NCBI GenBank assembly: GCA_023935145.1
Contig: CM043699.1
Location: 106,033,536 to 106,097,535 of the forward strand
Length of the DNA stretch: 64,000 nucleotides
Direction of reading: 5' to 3'
Source: Bretschneidera sinensis
Lineage: Eukaryota; Streptophyta; Magnoliopsida; Brassicales; Akaniaceae
The notes below the pieces were generated by a model. It was not told the origin of the DNA. It did not search any database and worked only from the letters and a program-made list of their open reading frames with translations. Within the stretch, counting starts at the first letter, position 1; each line of letters starts with the position of its first letter. Both the position numbers and the translations under genes were made by a program. Of the stretch, positions 55,008-64,000 are shown one piece after another.

Positions 55008-56240
55008 AAATTCCTAAGAGTTGTTATTCCTCAAAGAATACATTTCTTGCTCTATAGCTAGCTTCCATCTTGACGAATCCTTACATCCCATGGCATCAAT
55101 GTAAGTTTCTGGTTCATTTATCCCTCCTTCTGAATAAGGAGCTACTATAATAGTATCTGCAAAACCATATCTCGAAGGTGGTCTGACCAGCCTTCTTTCC
55201 CTGTCCCTTGTGAGATGATAGTCATTCTGACTCCCTGTATCATCCCCTTCTAGTTTAGCCTCCTCATGAGTGTTCTGAGCTTGGCTTTCATCAATGGGCT
55301 CTACCTGGTTTGAACCCTCTTGCCTTCCCTACTCTACCTGAACTGAATATTCCTTGATGCTATGCTCCATAAATACCGAACTGGTTTGCTCATTAGCCCT
55401 TTCAGGGTTAATTTTCTCTAAATAGGGAAATACATGCTCATTAAAAATGACATCCTTACTTATTATGAGTTTCAATCCTTTTTGTTCTAAGGACCACAAC
55501 CTATACCCCTTAGCCCCTTCCCCATATCCTAGAAACACACACTTTCTAGACCTTAGGCTAAGTTTATCATCTTTTTGATGTGCATACGCAGCACACCCAA
55601 AAGTTCCAAGGTTGTTCAACTCAGGGGGTTTACCACTCCACATCTCATTGGGAGTCTTAAGGTCCACAACCCTAGAGGGTGATCTATTAACCAAATACGT
55701 AGCAATAGACACTGTTTCCCCCTAAAAACATTTGGATAATCCAGATCCTATTAACATGCACCTAACCTTTTCCATAAGGGTCTTATTCATCCTCTCAGTA
55801 ACTCCACTTTGCTGAGGGGTTTTTATAACCGTTCTATGTCTTAGAATCCCATTTAACTTACAGAATTGATCAAGTTCCTTGTTAAAAAATTCTAAGCCAT
55901 TATCAGTTCTTAATACCTTAACTACCCTGCCCGTTTGAGTCTCTTCCAGCTTTTTTCACACCACAGATTTATTCAAAGCATCTGATTTATTTTTAAGCAA
56001 ATAAGCCCAAACCTTTCTAGAATAATCATCAATTAAAGACAGAAAGTAAAGATTACCTCCCTGTGTTGGTGTTCTTTCTAGCCCCCAAAAATCTGCATGA
56101 ATGTAGTCAAAAATGTCCTTAGACTTGTGCACTCTGGTGTTGAAGCTAACTCGATGTTGTTTCCCAAGAACACAACATTCGCAGAAATCAGGTTTCTCTA
56201 CTTTGTCACCACCAAGTAGGCCATCCTTGCTGAGAACTTA
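55008..56240 (-). pseudogene. Copia A integrase and linker
   Basis: 55712-55329 encodes the integrase C-terminus: TYLVNRSPSR, LKTPNEMWSGKPP, LGTFGCAAYAHQK, KCVFLGYGEGAKGYRLW, SKDVIFNE. The core at 55713-56240 is broken by several stops but still shows fragments of the DDE region. 55008-55328 is linker with acidic, degenerate frames. The enzyme would have inserted cDNA into the genome. Confidence 0.85.
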
Positions 56241-56720
56241 TAGACCCTTTTCGCTCATGTGTCCTAAGTGAGTGTGCCAAAGGGCTGCCTTATCCATCTC
56301 AGCCATCAAGATTCCTACTTGATCCTTGATCTCCGTGTCTCCGATCATCTCATAGAGACCATCCTTCATTGCTGCTTTGATCACTACCAAAGATCCCTTG
56401 GTTACCTTGATATTTCTTCCTTTTGCTTTATATGTGTACCACATGGAATCTAGCTGCCCCAATGAGATCAAATTTCTTCTCAACTCCAGAAGATATCACA
56501 CGTTCCTCAGCAGCCTAGTCATTCCATCAAACATCCTCAACTGGATGTCTCCTGTGCCCCTCACTTGGTAAGAAGTATCATTCCCCGGGAAAACCTTTCC
56601 ATCATCGGTTTTTTTGAAATTCTTGAACCAATCCCTGTGAGGGCACATGTGATGAGTGCACTCGGAATCCAAGATCCATTTCTCACTGCCTCCTTGCCCT
56701 CTGCTCATATCTGAGCACAC
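56238..56720 (-). pseudogene. Copia A protease and gag-pre-integrase region
   Basis: 56720-56496 carries KWILDSECTHHMCPHRDWF, the copia aspartic protease active-site region; the family has DSG or DSA where this copy has DSE. 56483-56238 carries RRNLISLGQLDS and DKAALWHTHLGHMSEKGL, the gag-pre-integrase (HLGH) domain. A frame change lies between them. Confidence 0.88.
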
Positions 56721-56741
56721 AATAAGAACATCATCATCTTG

Positions 56742-57370
56742 CTATTCTCCCTTGGCAACCGAAGCCTTTCCATCCTTGGTATGGCTTCTTCCCTCATCTC
56801 TCATTATCTTCTTGCAGTATTTTTTGAAATGACCCTCCTTATGGAAATAGAAGCATCCCTTCCCTCTAAATCTCGGTTTGAAGTGCGCTCTCCCATGGTT
56901 TTGTCCTCTACCTTTGTCCCAGTAGTAGCTATATATGTTGTTGCCATACCGAGTTGCTGGCTTTCCTCTAACGAACAAACCTTCTCCACTTGATGTTTCC
57001 CTCATCTTGGCATCAAGATTATCTTGCAACTCTTTATCAGGATCCAAAGTAAAGATTCGTTTATGAAGATACCTCTTACTAGGGAGAGTCTTGGTAAGAA
57101 ACAACTCATCTAGTTTCTTCCAAATGACAGCTGGATCTTCCGAGTCTCCACACTCCTTTGTGACACTATCCGACATATGCAGAAAGATGGTGCTATATGC
57201 CATCTTCTTCATCTTATTCCACTGGACCTCCGTGATACTTACTGGAAAAATGTCATCTTCTCCAATCGCCAAGTCCACCTTTTATTGCATAAGAACCGCC
57301 TTGATTTTTCGCTTCTAAAGGGCAAAGTCTCCCTTTCCATCAAACTTCTCAACAATGAAGTTTGAACCCA
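56742..57370 (-). pseudogene. Copia A gag with altered zinc knuckle
   Basis: From the right: a start-like MGSNF...FDGKGDF region with two stops (57370-57280), then an open block with AYSTIFLHMSDSVTKECGD, IWKKLDELFLTKTLPSKRYL and LDPDKELQDN. The zinc knuckle reads CFYFHKEGHFKKYC, where the second Cys of C-x2-C-x4-H-x4-C is Phe. Gag forms the particle and binds the RNA. Confidence 0.88.
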
Positions 57371-57629
57371 TATTGCGGAGAAAATCCTAAAATTTATGCA
57401 GCACCCACAATTTCTTTCCAACTTCTTCTAAATCTCAAGAACACGATCAAAGATTGATCTCAATACCACTCTTGAACCTCAAGAACACGATCAGATCTTG
57501 ATCTCTACTCCGTTCTTAAATCACCCAAGAAGTTGACCTTTGATTCTTGGAGTCTTGCTCCGATACCCCTTGTTCTTGCTCTGATACCACTGTATCACTA
57601 CCAAATAATGCTTTGATTCTTGGAACCAA

Positions 57630-57641
57630 GCTCTGATACCA
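57630..57641 (-). promoter_or_regulatory. Copia A primer-binding site
   Basis: TGGTATCAGAGC on the minus strand, complementary to the 3' end of initiator Met-tRNA. It adjoins the 5' LTR boundary at 57643. Confidence 0.92.
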
Positions 57642-57642
57642 C

Positions 57643-58544
57643 TGCTGGAAAATCATATTCTTGTGGAATCCCAGGTTTTGATCTTTCCAAACACCCAAGT
57701 CCACAATTACTTGTAATAAAATCGAAATAAAACAGGAATCAAACCAATCAAAGAAAGAACACAAGCAATTGTTATCGAGGTTCGACAATGTACCTACGTC
57801 CCCGTGTGCTCCTCCGAGCTCTCTGCACTAAATCAATAGAGTTCTTACAATTACAGCAACACCTCTTCAAGAATCTTCTTGTTCTTGAAGAACGAAAGAA
57901 GAGACAAAGAAAGTGATAAGGATTAGTGTTTCTCTGGAATTTTCCCTAAGAAAATTTCATTTATAAAGCCCTTGAATCCCCAATCTATACTACTCTCTCT
58001 CTAAACAACCAGCCTATCTTGAATGAGTCTCTCATATTTTAGTGTCTTTGCACTCTCACACACCATGTGTTCTATTTCACACATGTTATGCACATTCACA
58101 TCACATCACATCTTGAATGTCTCCTAGATGACCCTTTATATAGGGCAATGACCTCCTCATCCAATCTTTGAGATTAATCTCAACCCTTAGATCTCAAGAA
58201 CTAAAGACTCATGGCTCTTTAAGAGTCTAAGTAATCCTGTGTATTTTAACCAAGTCTCACGCACTATCTCAATGTGCCAATTTAATTGGTGCCAAGTATG
58301 CTTTCGTGCCGCGGCTCAGAACAGGGCATGCTGCTGCTTAGAAGAGGGGAGACATACTGCCATGCTGGAGGCTATAGCTTGGGTGGGCTGTGCCACGGTG
58401 TGCACACCTTGAGCCACGACACACACCACTATCTTTAAATTCTAGACTTGCTGCTGGCATCAGCCCACAAGGCTGGGCCGCGGCGTACACCTCCAAACTT
58501 GATGCTGAATCTTCCTCTCTTTAGTTCTTAGACAAATCCCAACA
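57643..58544 (-). repeat. Copia A 5' LTR (902 bp)
   Basis: From TGCTGGAAAATCAT to CAAATCCCAACA. Same arrangement as the other LTR, but with about 50 bp fewer bases, much of it lost in the GC-rich block. Many CG positions of the partner read CA or TG here. Confidence 0.93.
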
Positions 58545-58549
58545 GAATC

Positions 58550-59038
58550 CTCATCATCTACATCAGAAACATGAATATCTTGCTCAGACCCAACTAACTC
58601 AGTATCTGAAGTATTTGGTTCAGCCTATGGAGTAGTCTCCCTCTCTTTATCTCCTGGGCTATGATCAATCTGAACCTGTTTTGGCTGTTCTGGTACATCT
58701 TGAATAGCTGCCACATCCTTTTATGTTTCCCTGAACACAACATCTTTACTGTAAACTGTATTTTTGTTTTTTGGATTCCATAACTTGTAACCCTTGACCC
58801 ATCCTTATAACCAATGAAGATTTGCTGTCAAGTTTGTTCCTCTTTTTCTTTTGGCATATGTATATAAGTATCACACCTAAACACCCTAACATGAGCCAAA
58901 CTCAGTTTCTTCCAGAATAATGTCTCAAATGGTGTCTGATCCTTTAAAGCTGATGTAGGTGACCTATTATTCAAATAACATGCCGTAGCTATAACCTCTG
59001 CCCAGAACTCTGGCTCCAAGCCTGCACAACTCAATATA
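58550..59038 (-). pseudogene. Copia B integrase C-terminus and linker (between two insertions)
   Basis: The minus strand gives SCAGLEPEFWAEVIATACYL, NNRSPTSALKDQTPFETLF and AHVRVFRCDTYIHMPKEK. After a frame change come a GY-DG..YGIQ-type stretch and an acidic linker. Read across copia A (58550 to 52657) and across the gypsy element (59038 to 61386), it rejoins the rest of copia B. Confidence 0.87.
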
Positions 59039-59043
59039 CTCTT

Positions 59044-59887
59044 TGATGAGGATCAACAAGCACCATTAAAGGCTCAATTTAATTTTCTAGTTGGGCCTAT
59101 TACTAAAGTAAGATCTAAGAAGATAAAAAAAGCATTTAATGGGCTTATTCAAGAGATTTGGGTTGATTCTGAAATGGGGCATTCGAAGCTTGGCCAAAAG
59201 GGAGAAAAAGGTATAATAAATTTAATTCAAGCTATTGATGGGGCTGATCTTGCTTAATTGGGCGTAATTTCCTTAGCAATGGCGTGGATTAATGGCGGAT
59301 TACGGCTTGAGGGGAGTGGAATTAGGATTACTTTCTAATTTCAGACCAATTAATTGGCTGATTGACTTTCCAATTCTGTACCAATTAATTGGCTGATTGA
59401 CTTGCCTATTTCAGACTTTCCTAAAGTGTGTTTTTTTAGTTCTTTCTTTATCTACTTTATTATTTTGTAACCAATTTAGTTTCTTTTTTAGTGAAGTATA
59501 TGGTTGAAAGGGTTATAAATAGCATGCACTTATTGTAATGAAGAGAATATAATAGAAATCAGAAAAACGTGAGGTTTGCTTTCTTTATTGGTTCTTCAGA
59601 GAACTTATGAACTTATCAAGGATTCTTCCTTGTGGTATTCAAATTTTATACGTTCGGTTCATGATTCAGTTATAATCATTGAGTTGAGGTTTGTTACTTT
59701 ATGCCTTCGGTTCGTGATTCAGTTATAATCATTGGGCCGAGGTTTGTTACTTTATACATTCGGTTCGCGTTTCATTATAAATGTTGGGTCTGAGTTTTCC
59801 ATTAAAAATTTAAATTTTAGTTTTCTTGGGCAAGTATTCCAATATTGTTTGTTAGGTCTCAAAGTGTGTTGGTTGAGGTTCACATCA
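59044..59887 (+). repeat. 5' LTR of the gypsy-type element
   Basis: 844 bp. Its first ~200 bp encode LKAQFNFLVGPITKVRSKKI and KKAFNGLIQEIW, which is the C-terminal tail of gypsy Pol (family: GPITRARSKK...). It also has a TATAAATA box at 59514. Confidence 0.9.
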
Positions 59888-60432
59888 TTTGGTATCAGAG
59901 CCAGCTTCTAAAAATCAGGTTTACTATCCATTTATCTTTCGTTTCTTGTTATCATCCTATTTTATTCCGTTTGTGTTCATTTTTTTTTTCTTGTTCTTGT
60001 TTTGTGTTGTGCACCCAGTTTAAAAAAAAAATGTGAAAAAAGACAAAAAGGGTGATACTGAAGCAACGGATACTATCATTCACCGTACTTATCAAAGTTA
60101 ATTTTTTCTTGAATCGCGACTTTAGTAGTTTCAGTTATCTCTCTAAAAAAAATTTGATTCTTATCTTTTTCCTTTGATTCGTTGTTTCTATAATATTTTC
60201 TTGCTGTCGGTATTGGTTTAAATACTACAAGTTGAATTTCTTGATCCAGTTTATTAGTTTGATAAAGAACTGAAAAGAGGAAGCTACAAGTGGAAAAAAG
60301 GCAAGAGTGTATGAGAATAATATCGAAAAAAAGCCAATTTAAGAGTGAAACAAGTGACATAATTTGAGTGCACACACGTGAGGCAGTTTGGTGAGGAATT
60401 ATTTCTAACATTTCTTTATAGTTTAAAAAAAA

Positions 60433-60600
60433 ATGTCTTCCAGGAGCGACACATCTAGCAAAGAAGGAAGGGAGGAGTCGTCCTTCATGTTACAGACTAT
60501 GCAACAACAATTTGATCACATGAACGTGGTGTTCAATGAGATTCGAGGTCGAATCCTTTTGAAAAGAGGGAGAATGATGAGAATCAATAAGCACCATTAA
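60433..60600 (+). pseudogene. Truncated gypsy gag start fused to pol end
   Basis: The ORF begins MSSRSDTSSKEGREESSFML and continues QTMQQQFDHMNVVFNEIRGR, then crosses the deletion joint (about 60553-60556) and stops at 60600 inside the 3' LTR. In another frame, just after the joint, the pol end PFEKRENDENQ is readable. The product would be 55 residues with no capsid domain. Confidence 0.7.
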
Positions 60601-61380
60601 AGGATCAATTGCATGTTCTAGTTGGGCTTATTACTAGAGCAAGATCCAAGAAGATCAAAGAAGCACTTAATGGGATGATTCAAGAGATTTGGGCTGATTC
60701 TAAAACGGGTATTCGAAGCTTGGCCCAATGGGAGATGAAGGCGTAATAAATTTAATCCAAGCTATTGATGGGGCTGATCTTGCTTAATTGGGTGTAATTT
60801 TTTTAGCAATGGCGTGGATTAATGGCTGATTATGGCTTGAGGGGAGTAGAATTAGAATGAGAAAGTGGCTGATTACTTTCTAATTTCAGACCAATTAATT
60901 GGTTGATTAGCTTTCCAGTTCTGTACCAATTAATTGGCTGATTGACTTGCCTATTTCAGACTTTTCTAAAGCATATTTTTTTTAGTTCTTTCTTTATGTA
61001 CTTTCTTATTTTGTAACCAAGTTAGTTTCCTTTTTAGTTGGATGTAGGGCTGAAAGGGTTATAAATTGCATGCACTCATTATAAAGAAGAGAATAGAATA
61101 GAAATCAGAAAAAATGTGAGGTTTGCTTCCTTTATTGATTCTTCAGAGAACTTATGAACTTATCGAGGATTCTTCCTAGTGGCGTTCAATTTTATACCTT
61201 CGGTTATTGATTCAGTTATAATCATTGGGTCGAGGTTTGTTACTTTATACCTTCGGTTCGCGTTTCATTATAAATGTTGGGTTGGGGTTTTCTATCAAAA
61301 ATATGAATTTTAGCTTTATTGGGCAAGTATTCCAATATTGTTTGTTGGGTCTCAAGGCGTGTCGATTGAAGTTCGCATCA
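60575..61380 (+). repeat. 3' LTR of the gypsy-type element
   Basis: 806 bp. It shares the same Pol-tail coding remnant (LHVLVGLITRARSKKIKEAL) and the promoter region with the 5' LTR. Differences are mainly small indels and substitutions. Confidence 0.9.
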
Positions 61381-61385
61381 CTCTT

Positions 61386-61797
61386 CGATTTCTTTATGAG
61401 TAACCGATTGAGTCTCTCGGCCACCACATTCTGTTGAGATGTATATGGATTTATTTTGTCTTGCAATGCTATTTTCCATACATAATTGCTTAAACTTGTC
61501 TGAGAAAAATTCCCTTCCATTATCTGTTCTTAGTACTTTTATCTTTCTTTCCATATGATTTTCTACTAATGCTTCAACTTTACTCTTAATGAAATAAATC
61601 CATGCATACCTTAAAAAATCGTCAATGAAAGAGACATAATACCTTGATTTTCCAAGAGATTGGACCGAAACTGGCCCAAACACATCACTATGTATTAAAT
61701 CCAGCATAACCTTTGCCCTCGTGCTAGCAGACTTAAAACTCACACGGTTCTGCTTGCCATGTAGACAATGCTCACAGAAACTGATCCCATGGAGCAA
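61386..61797 (-). pseudogene. Copia B integrase core
   Basis: The minus strand encodes SFCEHCLHGKQNRVSF, DLIHSDVFGPVSVQSLGKSR, YYVSFIDDFLRYAWIYFIKS, KIKVLRTDNGREFFS and, with a frame change, QQNVVAERLNRLL. These are the H-C-C and DDE blocks of copia integrase (D in SDVFGP, D in TDNG, E in VAER). The gypsy element entered within the codons that follow KKSK. Confidence 0.9.
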
Positions 61798-61813
61798 TCT
61801 GGGACTCTATTCA

Positions 61814-62290
61814 CTATATGCTTTGACAATAAATTAGATAGTCTCTGTTCATCAATATGCCCAAGCCTCTGATGCCAAAACATAGAGGATATCGCCTCTC
61901 AGTTGCCTTCTTAGAGGTAAAACCTCCACTGCACTGAATTTGTACTATACTTCCTAGTAGCCTGTACAACATACCATATCGAACACCTCTCACGATTACT
62001 AATAATCCATGAATCATCTTGCACGAATTTTTGTCACAGCTGAAATTCACTCCCACATCTGCCATCTTGCTGACAGACATCAGGTTCCTGCTGAGACCCG
62101 GAATATGTATCACGCCTGGAAGTGTTCTGACCGTCATTCATCCTCAACTTTACCTTCCCACAACCAATAATTTTCATTGGAGAGTTATCTCCCTTGAAAA
62201 AACTTCCCCCATCAAAGGTTTCATACTCATGAAACCAGTCCCTGTGAGGTGTAATGTGAAAGGATGCTTCTATGTCAATTATCTAAACAC
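61814..62290 (-). pseudogene. Copia B protease and gag-pre-integrase region
   Basis: Encodes LHLTGTGFM-like remains of the protease, then TLPGVIHIPGLSRNLMSVSK (the typical start of the gag-pre-integrase domain), FSCDKNSCKMI and, after a frame change, RLGHIDEQRL-type sequence near 61850. Several stops are present. Confidence 0.8.
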
Positions 62291-62500
62291 TCTGATCTGA
62301 TTGAGCCAAATAGGATGCCATATTTAAGTCATCAATATCATCATCATACTGGTCCTTGTTTCCTGAAGCTGATCTCTCACTTGTCTGCTTTTCAGGATTC
62401 ACACTTTTATTTCTGCAATCCTTCTTTAGATGCCCAAGCTTCCTACACTTCCAAAACTTCAACCCAGATTTATCCCTACTTTTCGATCTTCCCTTGAACT
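62290..62500 (-). pseudogene. Copia B zinc knuckle region
   Basis: In one minus-strand frame, LKFWKCRKLGHLKKDC is a C-x2-C-x4-H-x4-C knuckle in which the first Cys has become Phe. The basic and acidic residues after it lead toward the protease. In gag this knuckle binds element RNA. Confidence 0.72.
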
Positions 62501-62753
62501 TAGGTTTATCACCATATCACTTATAGTCTTTATCATGGGTTCGCTCTCTCACAGATAAGGCCTATTTTGAAGAGTTCTCTGTACCCTGCTGCCTCATCCC
62601 CTAAGACAATAAGACTGCCTCAACATTCTCAAAAGATAGATCAGTTGTACCACTATCAATCGCAATTATCAAGTTATCCCACGAATCAGGTAGTGAACAG
62701 AGTAATGTAATAGCCTTATCATCATCTGTCACATCAACACTGATAGATAATAA

Positions 62754-63191
62754 CTAACCTATCAAAGTGTTGAACTCATGTAGATGAACAGAGAAAGAAT
62801 CGCCCTCAACCATCCAAAGGTTATACAACTTCTTCCACAGAAACAGTTTGTTTACTAGATATTTACTCTGATAAAGGCTTTCCAGCTTTTTCCAGAGACC
62901 TTTCATATTCTTTTCCCTATAAAAGTTTATCAGGACAAAATCAGCCAAGCACAGTCGAATCAGACTTCTTGCCTTCCGATTGAGCTTCTCTCACTCCGTG
63001 ATGGTCGCTAAAGATAATGTCGAAACCACCACCGGCGTTGCCATTAACGTGGATGTCGTACTCTTTAGTATCTTATCAACTATCGCCATCCATATATCTC
63101 TATCCACGAGTAGATCCTCCATCTTTAGTTTCCATAATTCGAAGCACTTTCCTCCGAACTTTTCGATTTCAATCCGTGATCCAATAGACAT
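62754..63191 (-). pseudogene. Copia B gag
   Basis: Starts MSIGSRIEIEKFGGKCFELW, then KLKMEDLLVDRDIW. After a frame change come GLWKKLESLYQSKYLVNKLF and MVEGDSFSVHLHEFNTLIG. These are the DUF4219/UBN2-type gag motifs of copia elements. A frameshift around 62950-62990 breaks it. Confidence 0.88.
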
Positions 63192-63218
63192 CTTTGATCG
63201 TTAATCCTCGAACACAAG

Positions 63219-63230
63219 GATCTGATACCA
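63219..63230 (-). promoter_or_regulatory. Copia B primer-binding site
   Basis: TGGTATCAGATC on the minus strand, one base off the usual Met-tRNA complement. It is two bases from the LTR end at 63233. Confidence 0.88.
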
Positions 63231-63232
63231 AT

Positions 63233-63592
63233 TGAACAATTCGAGAGTTGTCGATCACACGAATTATAAATAGAAAGAAAAGAAAACAAGATTTACCTAA
63301 GTTCACCCCAGAATAGGGCTACATCCTGCCAGAAGTTTCTTATTATCAGCCTCACAAATCTCTCATTACAATGTATATTCAGTACATAAAGAGTATTTAT
63401 AAGCAACTTAAGCCGTCCTAATTAGGGTCTAATTAGGATTTCCGCCTTGTTGCAGAATTGTGGCTATTTATGGGCCCAAGCCCAAACCATCAAGCAAAAA
63501 ATCAGACCCAACTCATGTACAGGGACTGAAACCCCCGTGTTTATCTGGGGTTTTACAGATCTGGTCCCATGAAGTATGTACCAACTCTAATA
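63233..63592 (-). repeat. LTR shared by copia B (5') and copia C (3')
   Basis: 360 bp, exactly the length of the LTR at 50599-50958. On its left it meets the primer site of copia B; on its right it meets the RNase H end of another copia. An LTR cannot normally border both in a single element, so it belongs to a tandem array. Confidence 0.88.
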
Positions 63593-64000
63593 ATTTCCCA
63601 GGTCTCTATTTCTTCAAGCCCATCTCAGTAGCACACCACTCAAACTTTGCTAGACTAACTGTCTTAGACAAGAAATCTGTGTTGTTCGCTGCTGTATCGA
63701 CTTTCTCCAAGATTATCACATTTTCTTCAATCTTTTCCCTGATAAAGTGATATTGGATATCAATGTGCTTAGTCCATGAATGAAATGCAGGATTCTTTGC
63801 TAAGAAGATAACACATTGATTGTCACATTCCACCTTCACTACTTATTATTTAAACACAAGCTCAACACACAACCTTTGAAGCTAAACCGTTTCCTTTCCA
63901 GCATGAGTTATTATGATATACTCTGCTTTTGTAGATGAAAATGCAACAAAACTTTGCTTTGCTCATCTAACTCACTACCCCATCATATAGATTGAACCAT
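63593..64000 (-). pseudogene. Copia C RNase H (runs off the window)
   Basis: The minus strand encodes MKVECDNQCVIFLAKNPAFH, SWTKHIDIQYHFIREKIEEN and VDTAANNTDFLSK, nearly the same as copia B RNase H at 51042-51250. It lacks about 33 bp next to the LTR that copia B has. The element continues beyond base 64000. Confidence 0.88.

Larger units (their letters stand above)
52663..58544 (-). mobile_element. Copia retrotransposon A, complete with LTRs, nested in copia B
   Basis: LTRs at 52663-53613 and 57643-58544; ends TGTTGG...CCCAACA on the left LTR. The target duplication is GAATC (52658-52662 and 58545-58549), exact. A primer-binding site lies next to the right LTR, so the element runs right to left. 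Interior order is gag, protease, integrase, RT remnant, RNase H. Length is 5882 bp. The RT core is deleted and part of it duplicated, so it is non-autonomous. Confidence 0.96.
59044..61380 (+). mobile_element. Internally deleted Ty3/gypsy-type element nested in copia B
   Basis: LTRs 59044-59887 and 60575-61380, starting TGATGAG and ending ATCA. The target duplication is CTCTT (59039-59043 and 61381-61385), exact. The primer-binding site TTTGGTATCAGAGCC begins at 59888. The interior is only 687 bp: leader, the first ~40 codons of gag, and then an abrupt join to the last codons of pol. At 2337 bp it is a non-autonomous derivative of a much longer element. Confidence 0.93.
50599..63592 (-). mobile_element. 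Copia retrotransposon B, containing two nested insertions
   Basis: LTRs of 360 bp flank an interior that reads, on the minus strand from the right: primer site, gag, zinc knuckle, protease, integrase, reverse transcriptase, RNase H. Two younger elements interrupt it (52663-58544 and 59044-61380). Removing them with one copy of each target duplication leaves 4765 bp, a normal length for plant copia elements. Frameshifts in gag, protease and integrase indicate it is inactive, though the reverse transcriptase frame is still open. Confidence 0.93.

Noticed and set aside
1..64000. CRISPR arrays, bacterial operons, or plasmid or viral systems
   Set aside because: All short regular repeats are explained by transposon subterminal arrays, LTRs, microsatellites or intronic satellites; spliced plant genes exclude a prokaryotic source.

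Overview
The window is nuclear genomic DNA from a flowering plant, most likely a woody eudicot. The evidence is an AT-rich, intron-rich sequence with a plant cytosolic ribosomal protein gene (uL11/RPL12), an S40-type senescence regulator gene, a CASP-like (CASPL5-type) membrane protein gene, and a dense load of plant transposons (Ty1/copia, Ty3/gypsy, CACTA, LINE, SINE, TRIM-like). I cannot name the species from sequence alone. No prokaryotic genes, CRISPR arrays, rRNA genes or convincing tRNA genes were seen.

Layout. 1-7102: an old minus-strand copia element, split inside its RNase H by a 3.4-kb non-autonomous CACTA-like element (304-3692). That element carries spliced fragments of two unrelated host genes, a YIF1-family gene and a Tubby-like gene. 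7103-10179: gene-poor DNA with a degenerate tandem repeat. 10180-17414: a decayed autonomous-type CACTA (En/Spm) element with a 119-bp-arm inverted repeat, a tnp2-type transposase pseudogene, a second transposase-associated pseudogene holding an exact 161-bp x 4 intronic array, and a 3' subterminal repeat region. 17415-22700: intergenic DNA with a predicted 52-aa protein gene (minus, with TATA box), scrambled LINE pieces and a 274-bp near-perfect tandem duplication. 22716-23216: RPL12 (minus) with a telo-box/site II promoter. 23600-29045: a diverged tandem segmental duplication. 29430-29660: a cluster of ACGT-core elements. 30800-34116: a small LTR element and a hAT-like MITE. 34558-35097: the S40 gene (plus).

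38408-42942 (plus) is a four-exon gene for a 125-aa membrane-anchored coiled-coil protein; its large intron took in a LINE, a TRIM-like element and a SINE. 43549-46356 (minus) is a three-exon gene for a 96-aa protein with a ~360-400-bp satellite in its second intron; the two genes are convergent. 49100-50201 holds the last two exons of a CASPL5-type gene (minus), whose first exon is absent from the adjacent sequence because copia DNA begins 400 bp upstream.

50599-64000 is a nest of LTR retrotransposons. A minus-strand copia (B) has 360-bp LTRs at 50599-50958 and 63233-63592. It was hit by a second copia (A, 52663-58544, target duplication GAATC) and by an internally deleted gypsy-type element (59044-61380, target duplication CTCTT). 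Subtracting both gives 4765 bp, a normal copia length. The right LTR of B also borders the RNase H end of a third copia internal region (C), so B and C form a tandem array that appears to share an LTR. Ordinary host genes are few and small; most of the sequence is layered transposon history.
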